DNA of 14,715 nucleotides from NCBI GenBank assembly GCA_007131045.1, contig SLRI01000153.1, positions 1 to 14,715 of the forward strand, given 5' to 3'. This document shows, one piece after another, positions 1 to 5,244 of this stretch. A program made the translations under genes and the position numbers. Numbering within the stretch: position 1 is the stretch's first letter; the number at the start of each line of letters is the position of its first letter. The notes beneath the pieces were generated by a model that was given only the letters and a program-made list of their open reading frames with translations, did no database searches and was not told where the DNA came from. The DNA is from Rhodospirillales bacterium. GTDB taxonomy: Bacteria > Pseudomonadota > Alphaproteobacteria > Geminicoccales > Geminicoccaceae.

Positions 1-53
1 CCGGCCCAGCCCCCGTCCGGCCCAGCCCCCGTCCGGCCCAGCCCCCGTCCGGC
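1..53. repeat. 16-nt GC-rich tandem repeat, three copies plus a partial
   Basis: Three identical copies of CCGGCCCAGCCCCCGT lie at 1-16, 17-32 and 33-48, followed by the first five bases of a fourth. The array may extend beyond the left edge of the window. The 16-nt period is not a multiple of three, so it is unlikely to be a coding repeat. No function can be assigned. Simple slippage expansion in an intergenic region is the plain explanation. Confidence 0.9.
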
Positions 54-123
54 AAGCGGCCCGGCACCACTTCACCGCCGCCGCATCCGCCGCAGCCCGT
101 ACTGCGGCGGACAGCCGCTTGCC
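51..123. other. Nested inverted-repeat structure (two 10-bp stems)
   Basis: The arms 51-60 (GGCAAGCGGC) and 114-123 (GCCGCTTGCC) are perfect reverse complements. Inside them a second perfect 10-bp hairpin spans 86-111 with a 6-nt loop at 96-101. Together they could fold into a stem with a 25-nt single-stranded 5' side and an inner hairpin. There is no T-run after either arm, so it is not a classical intrinsic terminator on the + strand. It may be the 3' end of an upstream transcript, a leader element of the gene at 175, or chance in GC-rich DNA. Confidence 0.5.
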
Positions 124-174
124 CTCGCTCGCCGGCAATGCCACCTTGCGCCGAGACTGCGGGGGGTGTCCACC

Positions 175-654
175 ATGGCGGCCGAGGGATTGCGAAAGGC
201 GAGCGACGCCGATCCGGCGCCCGAGACGAAGGCCCGGCGGCGTCCGGCACGACGCCGGTGGCGCCCGAGCGTCGTCCTGATCGTCCTGGCCGCCCTCTGT
301 CATGTGATGGGCGCCTTCTGGTCTCATCGAATCCACGCCGGTCCGGCGTTCGCCGCCGACCTCGAGGTGCCGCAAGGCGACTTGCGAGCGGTTGCAGCCG
401 CAGTCATCGACCACCTCGTGCTGCGCGAACTGCACTACGATTTCGCCCCGGTCATTGAGCAGCGCGTCGGCGGCCCCAAATGGGAGTCGATGCTGAACGC
501 GCTCGACCAGGTGAACCACATCCATCCCTGGCTGGTCATGAACGACCGCCGGAGCGCCGAGATCGCACCCGTCCATCTGGCGCAGCAGGGCTTCATGCCG
601 CTCCGGGCGCACTACCAGCAGCCGACCGAGACCACCCAGATTCTGCAGAACTGA
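175..654 (+). CDS. Unrecognised small membrane-anchored or exported protein
   Basis: I do not recognise the family. The 159-aa product has a very basic N-terminal stretch (RRRPARRRWR, about residues 21-30). A single hydrophobic segment follows at about 33-50, and then a soluble domain with a HIHPWLVMNDRRSAEI region near 115-130. AFAADL at about 59-64 resembles a signal peptidase I site, so the protein could be exported or anchored with its C-terminus in the periplasm. The ATG at 175 is preferred because the G-run at 161-166 lies 8 nt upstream as a possible Shine-Dalgarno; a GTG at 166 in the same frame is the alternative. It ends 23 nt before the NifU-like gene, so it could be cotranscribed with it. 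Coding status rests on the open frame, the ordered hydrophobic profile and the spacing. Confidence 0.65.
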   Translation: MAAEGLRKASDADPAPETKARRRPARRRWRPSVVLIVLAALCHVMGAFWSHRIHAGPAFAADLEVPQGDLRAVAAAVIDHLVLRELHYDFAPVIEQRVGGPKWESMLNALDQVNHIHPWLVMNDRRSAEIAPVHLAQQGFMPLRAHYQQPTETTQILQN

Positions 655-677
655 CCCGCGAGGTTGGAGGAGAGCCG

Positions 678-1235
678 ATGTTCATCCAGACCGAGACCAC
701 GCCGAACCCGGCGACGCTCAAGTTCCTTCCCGGCCGCGCCGTGATGGAAGAGGGCGTGGTCGACATCACCGACCCGGCGAAGGCCGAGGAGCTGTCGCCG
801 CTGGCCGCCCGGCTGTTCTCCGTCGACGGCGTCACCGGCGTCTATCTGGGCCGGGACTTCATCTCGGTGACCAAGGAAGGTACGGACGACTGGTACATGC
901 TCAAGCCGGCCCTCCTGGGAGCGATCATGGAGCACTTCATGTCGGGCGATCCGGTCCTGAGCGAGGGTGCCGACATCGACGACGGCATCCGCCTCGACGA
1001 GAGCGACGCCACGGTGCTCAAGATCAAGGAGCTGATCGATACCCGGGTGCGCCCGGCGGTGGCCCAGGACGGCGGCGACATCGTCTTTCAGGGCTTCGAG
1101 CGTGGCATCGTCTACCTGCACATGCGCGGCGCCTGCTCCGGCTGCCCGAGCTCGGTGGTGACGCTCAAGAGCGGGATCGAGAACCTCTTGAAGTACTACG
1201 TGCCGGAGGTGGTCGAGGTCCGCGCCGTCTCCTGA
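678..1235 (+). CDS. NifU-like iron-sulfur cluster scaffold/carrier (Nfu/NFU1 type)
   Basis: This protein probably carries Fe-S clusters to apo-enzymes in the cytoplasm. The 185-aa product has two parts: an Nfu N-terminal domain (about residues 1-88, starting MFIQTETTPNPATLKFLPG), and a NifU C-terminal domain (about 108-185) with the cluster-binding CxxC at C153 and C156 in GACSGCPSS. Two cysteines per monomer fit the family model of one cluster bridged across a dimer. The length and domain order match mitochondrial NFU1 and its alphaproteobacterial relatives. The start is ATG 678 with GGAGG at 666-670, 7 nt upstream; the open frame reaches further 5' but the family begins at this methionine. 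It lies 34 nt before tsaB. MiaB, a two-cluster enzyme encoded about 2.5 kb downstream, is a plausible client; that link is inference. Confidence 0.95.
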   Translation: MFIQTETTPNPATLKFLPGRAVMEEGVVDITDPAKAEELSPLAARLFSVDGVTGVYLGRDFISVTKEGTDDWYMLKPALLGAIMEHFMSGDPVLSEGADIDDGIRLDESDATVLKIKELIDTRVRPAVAQDGGDIVFQGFERGIVYLHMRGACSGCPSSVVTLKSGIENLLKYYVPEVVEVRAVS

Positions 1236-1269
1236 CGGCCCATCCCCTCGACCGGCGGCGGGACGAGCC

Positions 1270-1959
1270 TTGCGGCTTCTGGCGTTCGATACGGCCGGCA
1301 TCGGCTGCTCGGCCGGCGTCTTCGCGGCGGGCCGACCGCTCGCACTACGCGTGGCCGAAGATGGCCCTGGCCACGCCGAGCGTTTGCCGCGGCTGATCGA
1401 GGCCGTGCTCGCGGAGGCGAGCCTCGAACTCGACGATCTCGACGGTCTCGCGGTGACGGTGGGCCCCGGCAGCTTCAGCGGCATCCGCACCGGGCTCGCC
1501 GCCGCCCGCGGTCTGGCGCTGGCGACGGGTCTCCGCACGATGCCCGTCACCACCCTCGAAGCCCTGGCCGCGCCCTGGCACGACCGCACCGCAGCAGCGC
1601 TGCCGCTCGCCGCCGTCCTCGGTGCGCGGCGCGGCCAGGTGTTCCTGCAGCGCTTCGCCGCCGACGGCCGGCCGCTCGACCGGCCGCAGGCGCTCGCACC
1701 GGCAGCAGCCGCAGCTCGCCTCGACGGGCCGGTGCGGCTCGTCGGCAATGGTGCGGCCGGGCTCCTCCCCTACCTCGACCAACCGGTGCAGCACCTCGGT
1801 GACGGCCGGCTCGATGCCGGTGGCGTGGCCCTCGCTGCCGAGCGCGCCCTGAGCCGCGGTGGTGCCGCCGTCGGCGGCTTCGAGCTGCATCCCTGCTACG
1901 CCCGCGGCGCCGACGCACGCCCCGGCGCCGGCCGGCCCCTCGTCGACGTCGGGACCTGA
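1270..1959 (+). CDS. tsaB: TsaB, tRNA threonylcarbamoyladenosine biosynthesis protein
   Basis: TsaB is the non-catalytic partner of TsaD in the complex that makes t6A at position 37 of tRNAs reading ANN codons. The 229-aa length is the family norm. The N-terminal ASKHA-like fold is visible as LAFDTAGIGCSAGVF, followed by GHAERLPRLIEAVL (about 34-47) and the signature VGPGSFSGIRTGLAAARG at 64-81. The start is TTG 1270 with a weak GGGA about 6 nt upstream; no better in-frame start fits the N-terminus. The C-terminal part is rich in Ala, Gly and Pro and less conserved, as is common. It stops 4 nt before rimI, a pairing often seen in bacteria, so the two are probably translated from one message. 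Confidence 0.95.
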   Translation: MRLLAFDTAGIGCSAGVFAAGRPLALRVAEDGPGHAERLPRLIEAVLAEASLELDDLDGLAVTVGPGSFSGIRTGLAAARGLALATGLRTMPVTTLEALAAPWHDRTAAALPLAAVLGARRGQVFLQRFAADGRPLDRPQALAPAAAAARLDGPVRLVGNGAAGLLPYLDQPVQHLGDGRLDAGGVALAAERALSRGGAAVGGFELHPCYARGADARPGAGRPLVDVGT

Positions 1960-1963
1960 GCCG

Positions 1964-2512
1964 GTGCTGTCCTTCAAGAGCGAGCCGCAACTGACCATCA
2001 AGCCGGTCGGCGCCTTCGACCTCGGCCGCCTCGCCCGGCTGCACAAGCACTGCTTCGAGGAGGGCTGGAGCCGCGCCGACCTCGCCCACCTCCTGGCCCT
2101 GCCCGGCGGCTTCGGGCTGATCGCCCGACAGTCCGGCGGCGGCTTCGCCTCGCTCGACAGCCTGCGCGGCATCGGCTTCGCGCTGTTGCGCGTCGTCCGC
2201 GACGAGTGCGAGCTTTTGTCGCTGGGCGTGATCCCGGCGCACCGCCGCCGGGGCGTGGCGGCGGCGATCCTGCAGACCAGCATGCAGAACTGCCTCGAGG
2301 CCGGGGCCCGGACCATGTTCCTCGAGGTCGCGATCGACAACCTCTCGGCCCAGACCCTCTACGAACGCTTTCACTTCAGCCGGGTCGGCACCCGCCCGGA
2401 CTACTACGCGAGGCCCGACGGGACCCGGATGCACGCCTACACGATGCGCGCCGACCTGATCGACGCCCTGGCGAGCAGCGCTGCCGAGGCGGCGGCCGAA
2501 GCTAGCCCCTGA
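1964..2512 (+). CDS. rimI: RimI-type GNAT N-acetyltransferase
   Basis: This is a GNAT-fold enzyme of the RimI group, which in E. coli acetylates the N-terminus of ribosomal protein S18. The 182-aa product contains ELLSLGVIPAHRRRGVAAAIL at about 83-103, the acetyl-CoA binding motif (R/QxxGxA, residues 94-99). It also has EVAIDNLSAQTLYERFHF (121-138) with Tyr133 at the place of the usual catalytic tyrosine, and a C-terminal DYYARPDG typical of RimI. GTG 1964 is chosen because it leaves a 4-nt gap after the tsaB stop and gives a normal N-terminus. The protein is about 25-30 residues longer than E. coli RimI, from a short N-terminal extension, an insert near 56-68 and an Ala/Glu-rich tail. Its last 11 bp overlap the end of the minus-strand TusA-like gene. 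Confidence 0.92.
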   Translation: MLSFKSEPQLTIKPVGAFDLGRLARLHKHCFEEGWSRADLAHLLALPGGFGLIARQSGGGFASLDSLRGIGFALLRVVRDECELLSLGVIPAHRRRGVAAAILQTSMQNCLEAGARTMFLEVAIDNLSAQTLYERFHFSRVGTRPDYYARPDGTRMHAYTMRADLIDALASSAAEAAAEASP

Positions 2513-2735
2513 CCTCGATCCACAGTACGTAGACCTCGTCGGCCAGCGGTTCCGTGCGCAATACCGCGTGACCATGGTCGAGCACGGCACGCGGCACGTT
2601 GGCCAGCGGCTCGCCGCCGCGCAACCGCAGCCGAAGCAGTTCCCCCGCCCGCATCGTCTCCAGCTTCACCTTGGTGCGGACAAACGTCATCGGGCAGCTT
2701 TCCTGGGTGATGTCCAACTCCGCATCTGCCTTCAT
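2502..2735 (-). CDS. TusA/SirA-like small sulfurtransferase-family protein
   Basis: The 77-aa product has the TusA/SirA layout: a beta strand leading to a Cys-Pro motif (LDITQESCPMTFVRTKVKLETM, C14-P15), an amphipathic helix, RAGELLRLRLRGGEPLANVPRAV, and a final strand ending VYVLWIEVRG. Members of the family carry persulfide sulfur on the Cys-Pro cysteine for tRNA thiolation or cofactor synthesis. The classical motif is CPxP; here the second Pro is Thr (CPMT), so it is probably a TusA-like paralogue rather than TusA itself. The start is the ATG whose complement lies at 2733-2735, with AAGGA about 12 nt upstream on the minus strand. A longer start at 2837 would add a non-conserved leader and run across the promoter region. 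The gene is convergent with rimI (11-bp overlap) and divergent from mucR. Confidence 0.85.
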   Translation of the reverse strand: MKADAELDITQESCPMTFVRTKVKLETMRAGELLRLRLRGGEPLANVPRAVLDHGHAVLRTEPLADEVYVLWIEVRG

Positions 2736-2872
2736 GCCGGTACTTGTTCCTTTTTTGCTGAGCCCCGCCGGAAACTTCGAAAAACCCGAAGATGCCTCTT
2801 GCATCCCCTGCCTGGATAAATATATTTCGCCCGTCATAGCTTTCTATGCTTCGGCGAAAGGACAACCAGAGA
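2736..2872. promoter_or_regulatory. Divergent promoter region with AT-rich palindrome before mucR
   Basis: This 137-nt gap separates the TusA-like gene from mucR. On the + strand TTGCAT (2799-2804) and TATATT (2821-2826) are 16 nt apart and could be the -35 and -10 of mucR. The -10 lies inside ATAAATATATTT (2816-2827), twelve A/T bases in a row in GC-rich DNA, which contains the perfect palindrome AAATATATTT at 2818-2827. MucR/Ros proteins are known to bind AT-rich sites with TA steps and to repress their own genes, so this is a good candidate autoregulatory site. AAAGGA at 2857-2862 is the mucR ribosome binding site. A short hairpin lies at 2775-2791. Confidence 0.5.
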
Positions 2873-3304
2873 ATGACCGAACAATTGAGCCAGAATGAGC
2901 TGCTGTCGCTGACTACCGAGATAGTCGCCTCGCACGTCTCGAACAACACCGTCGCCGTCAGCGACCTGCCCCAGCTCATCCGGCTCGTGTACACCGGGCT
3001 GGCCGAGCAGGGCCAGGCGCAACCGGAGGCCGAGCCCGAGAAACCGGTGCCGGCCGTGCCGATCAAGAAGTCGATCCAGCCGGATCACCTGATCTGCCTC
3101 GAGGACGGCAAGAAGCTGAAGATGCTCAAGCGGCATCTCAAGACGCGCTACGACATGACCCCGGACGACTATCGTCGCCGCTGGGGGCTGAGCGACGATT
3201 ACCCGATGGTCGCCCCGGCCTATGCCGAGCAGCGCAGCAGCCTCGCCAAGAAGATCGGGCTGGGCACCAAGCCCCGGGCACGCGGCCGCAAGGCCGCTTC
3301 CTGA
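2873..3304 (+). CDS. mucR: MucR/Ros-family transcriptional regulator
   Basis: MucR/Ros proteins are alphaproteobacterial DNA-binding regulators with a single zinc-finger-like domain. They bind AT-rich DNA and often repress exopolysaccharide, motility and virulence genes. The 143-aa product has a helical N-terminal part (LLSLTTEIVASHVSNNTVAVSDLPQLI, oligomerisation in the family). A Glu/Pro linker at about 48-62 and the finger CLEDGKKLKMLKRHLKTRYD at 75-94 follow, then MTPDDYRRRWGLSDDYPMVAPAYAEQRSSLAKKIGLG. The metal-site positions read C75, D78, H88 and Y93 instead of Ros CCHH. ATG 2873 is chosen for AAAGGA 10 nt upstream and the usual MTE start; an ATG at 2846 lacks a ribosome site. It is probably autoregulated through the AT-rich palindrome at 2818-2827 and ends in its own terminator at 3402-3430. 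Confidence 0.93.
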   Translation: MTEQLSQNELLSLTTEIVASHVSNNTVAVSDLPQLIRLVYTGLAEQGQAQPEAEPEKPVPAVPIKKSIQPDHLICLEDGKKLKMLKRHLKTRYDMTPDDYRRRWGLSDDYPMVAPAYAEQRSSLAKKIGLGTKPRARGRKAAS

Positions 3305-3331
3305 ACTGCCCGTCCGAGCCGCCCGGGTGCC

Positions 3332-3359
3332 GGTTGCCGCGATTTCGATCGCGGCGACC
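3332..3359 (+). other. 12-bp hairpin with UUCG tetraloop in the mucR 3' region
   Basis: The arms 3332-3343 and 3348-3359 pair over 12 bp (one G-U) around the loop TTCG at 3344-3347. UUCG-capped stems are very stable. There is no T-run after it (GACCCCGAGG follows), so it is not the terminator by itself. It may protect the mucR mRNA 3' end or pause polymerase ahead of the terminator at 3402. Confidence 0.6.
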
Positions 3360-3401
3360 CGACCCCGAGGCGCCCCGAGCTGCAATGATCGTCGTGCAAC
3401 A

Positions 3402-3430
3402 GCGGGCGGCGTCCGACGTCGCCCGCTTTT
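3402..3430 (+). terminator. Intrinsic terminator after mucR
   Basis: GCGGGCG (3402-3408) pairs with CGCCCGC (3420-3426). Four further pairs inside (one G-U) leave a 3-nt loop at 3413-3415, giving an 11-bp stem followed directly by TTTT (3427-3430). It lies about 100 nt after the mucR stop on the same strand and separates mucR from miaB. The T-run is short, so termination may be partial. Confidence 0.75.
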
Positions 3431-3575
3431 GCATCGAAAACCCCTTCATGTTAAACTCCTGGCAATAAGTCGGGTTTACACTCGGCGTTGATCCCGAGGC
3501 ATTTGACGGGGCCCCCGTCCTCGGCTATCGCTGATGGTCTGGGCCACCATCGAAAAGGCCCGATAGGGAAGGGAA

Positions 3576-3605
3576 ATGACGGAGATCGTCGAGGTGTCTT
3601 GCTGA
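3576..3605 (+). promoter_or_regulatory. Nine-codon ORF with strong ribosome site in the miaB leader
   Basis: ATG 3576 follows AGGGAAGGGAA (3565-3575) and encodes MTEIVEVSC before TGA at 3603-3605. The ribosome site is stronger than that of miaB itself. The last two sense codons, TCT and TGC, are read by tRNAs of the UNN class, the class that MiaB modifies. A leader peptide is possible, but I see no convincing attenuator hairpin with a T-run between it and miaB. It may be chance. Confidence 0.2.
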
Positions 3606-3651
3606 ACAGAACGGCCGATCGCCACGAGCCGTCGGCACGCTCTGACGTCTC

Positions 3652-3675
3652 GCCAGCCACCATGCCAGCCACCAT
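3652..3675. repeat. Perfect 12-nt direct repeat before miaB
   Basis: GCCAGCCACCAT occurs twice in immediate succession (3652-3663 and 3664-3675), 27 nt before the miaB start. The unit is a multiple of three but no gene is supported here. It could be a small duplication or a paired binding site; nothing else indicates a function. Confidence 0.8.
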
Positions 3676-3702
3676 GCTTGTGCCCAGGGGTTCGTTCCCT
3701 AC

Positions 3703-5244
3703 ATGAGGGCCCCCGAGACGATGCCGGCACCGACAACATCAGGCCGGCCGGACGACACCCGACCAGCTGCCGCCTCGACCCTAACGGACGCCCCGACCGA
3801 GCCCCTATCCTTGCCGAAAAAGCTTCATATCAAGACCTACGGCTGTCAGATGAACGTCTACGACAGCGAGCGGATGGCCGGCCTATTGGCCCGCCACGGC
3901 TATGCCCATGTGGCCGATCCGGCGGCAGCCGACCTCGTCATCCTCAACACCTGCCACATCCGCGAGAAGGCCGCCGAAAAGGTCTATTCCGAGCTCGGCC
4001 GGCTGCGGCTCGTGCGCGAGGAGCGGCGAGCGGCCGGGGGCGGCGATCTGCAGCTCGTGGTCGCCGGCTGCGTCGCCCAGGCCGAGGGCCGGGCGATGCT
4101 CGAGCGCGCCCCCTTCGTCGACGTCGTGGTCGGGCCGCAGACCTATCACCGGCTGCCGGAGCTCCTCGCCCGGCGCACCCGCGACAAAGGCGGCCAGCTC
4201 GACACCGACTTTCCGGTCGAGAGCAAATTCGACCTCTTGCCGGTGAGCGCCGAGCCGTCGCCGATCTCGGCCTTCCTCACCATCCAGGAGGGCTGCGACA
4301 AGTTCTGCACGTTCTGCGTCGTGCCCTATACGCGTGGCGCGGAGGAGAGCCGCCCGGTAGCTGCCGTGCTCGCCGAGGCCGAGCAGCTCGTCGCCAGGGG
4401 CGCGCGCGAGATCACCCTTCTCGGCCAGAACGTCAACGCCTATCACGGCGATGGCCCGGACGGACGGCCCTGGAGCCTCGGCCGGCTGATCCGTGAATTG
4501 GCCGCCATCGACGGGCTCTGGCGGCTGCGCTACACGACCTCGCACCCGCGCGACATGGACGACGAGCTGATCGACGCCCACGCCGAGGTGCCGGCCTTGA
4601 TGCCGTTCCTCCACCTGCCGGTGCAGTCGGGCTCGGACCGCGTGCTTCAGGCGATGAACCGCGGCTACACCGCGGCCGACTTCGAGCGGATCGTCGAGCG
4701 CTTGCGCGCCGTGCGCCCCGATATCGCGCTCTCGTCGGACTTCATCACCGGCTTTCCGGGCGAGAGCGACGCCGATTTCGAGGCCACCATGGATCTCGTC
4801 CGGCGGGTCGGCTTCGCCCAGGCCTTCTCCTTCAAGTACAGCCCGCGCCCCGGCACGCCCGGGGCGGTCATGCCGCAGCAGGTGAAGGACAGCGTGCGCG
4901 CCGAGCGGCTGGCGCGCCTGCAGACGCTGCTCGAGGCGCAAGCCGCGGCCTTCATCGCGAAAACCGTGGGGCTGACCCTGCCGGTGCTGTTCGAGCGGCC
5001 GGGCCGGCATCCGGGCCAACTGGTCGGCCGGACACCCTACCTGCAGGCGGTGCATGTCGACGCACCGTCATCGATGCTCGGTACGATGCAGGTCGTGGCG
5101 ATTACCGAAGCCTTCCCGCACAGCCTCGCGGGACGGCTCGCCGACCACCCGGCCGCCGATCAGCCGTCCGCCGACGACCCGTACACTCGCGCGACCGAGG
5201 GCAGCGCCCGCGGTCCCGCCCAGCCCGAGGAGACGTTCGCCTGA
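3703..5244 (+). CDS. miaB: MiaB, tRNA-2-methylthio-N6-dimethylallyladenosine synthase
   Basis: MiaB is a radical-SAM methylthiotransferase that adds the methylthio group to i6A37 of tRNAs reading UNN codons, using two 4Fe-4S clusters. The 513-aa product shows the UPF0004 domain with cysteines C48 (KTYGCQMN), C84 (LNTCHIRE) and C123 (VAGCVAQ). The radical-SAM CxxxCxxC follows at C198, C202 and C205 (EGCDKFCTFCVVPYTRG), and a C-terminal TRAM region lies at about 423-478. All six cluster cysteines are present. The start is uncertain: ATG 3703 adds a non-conserved tail of about 40 residues and has only AGGGG 12 nt upstream; ATG 3721 or TTG 3811, just before KKLHIKTYGCQMN, are alternatives. The stop TGA (5242-5244) overlaps the proposed phoH CTG start. 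MiaB needs SAM, made by the downstream metK product. Confidence 0.95.
   Translation: MRAPETMPAPTTSGRPDDTRPAAASTLTDAPTEPLSLPKKLHIKTYGCQMNVYDSERMAGLLARHGYAHVADPAAADLVILNTCHIREKAAEKVYSELGRLRLVREERRAAGGGDLQLVVAGCVAQAEGRAMLERAPFVDVVVGPQTYHRLPELLARRTRDKGGQLDTDFPVESKFDLLPVSAEPSPISAFLTIQEGCDKFCTFCVVPYTRGAEESRPVAAVLAEAEQLVARGAREITLLGQNVNAYHGDGPDGRPWSLGRLIRELAAIDGLWRLRYTTSHPRDMDDELIDAHAEVPALMPFLHLPVQSGSDRVLQAMNRGYTAADFERIVERLRAVRPDIALSSDFITGFPGESDADFEATMDLVRRVGFAQAFSFKYSPRPGTPGAVMPQQVKDSVRAERLARLQTLLEAQAAAFIAKTVGLTLPVLFERPGRHPGQLVGRTPYLQAVHVDAPSSMLGTMQVVAITEAFPHSLAGRLADHPAADQPSADDPYTRATEGSARGPAQPEETFA

Larger units (their letters stand above)
3305..3702. other. Gene-poor stretch: mucR 3' region and miaB leader
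   Basis: These 398 bases hold no gene I can support. Contents in order: the UUCG hairpin (3332-3359), an intrinsic terminator (3402-3430), and a possible weak promoter (TTGCAT 3429-3434 and TTAAAC 3451-3456, 16 nt apart). A short inverted repeat follows, GATGGT/ACCATC around a 7-nt loop near 3534-3552, then a nine-codon ORF with a strong ribosome site (3576-3605) and a perfect 12-nt direct repeat (3652-3675). A 72-codon frame from a TTG at 3488 that ends in the miaB start has no ribosome site and no recognisable composition, so I do not call it. Confidence 0.5.

Noticed and set aside
1..53. CRISPR-like array
   Set aside because: The units are directly adjacent without spacers and are only 16 nt long, so this is a simple tandem repeat.
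2751..2756. T-run as a terminator between the TusA-like gene and mucR
   Set aside because: No hairpin precedes it on the + strand, and on the minus strand it is an A-run in the 5' region of the TusA-like gene.
2736..2837. Longer start for the TusA-like gene at 2837
   Set aside because: It would add a non-conserved 34-residue leader and overlap the probable mucR promoter; the ATG at 2735 has AAGGA upstream and fits the family N-terminus.
3488..3706. 72-codon frame from TTG 3488 ending in an ATGA overlap with miaB
   Set aside because: No ribosome site, low-information composition, and it runs through the 12-nt direct repeat. The overlap with the miaB start is not enough.
3883..5055. Minus-strand open frame of 390 codons opposite miaB
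   Set aside because: All MiaB cluster cysteines are on the + strand; the reverse frame has no motif and no ribosome site that I could see.
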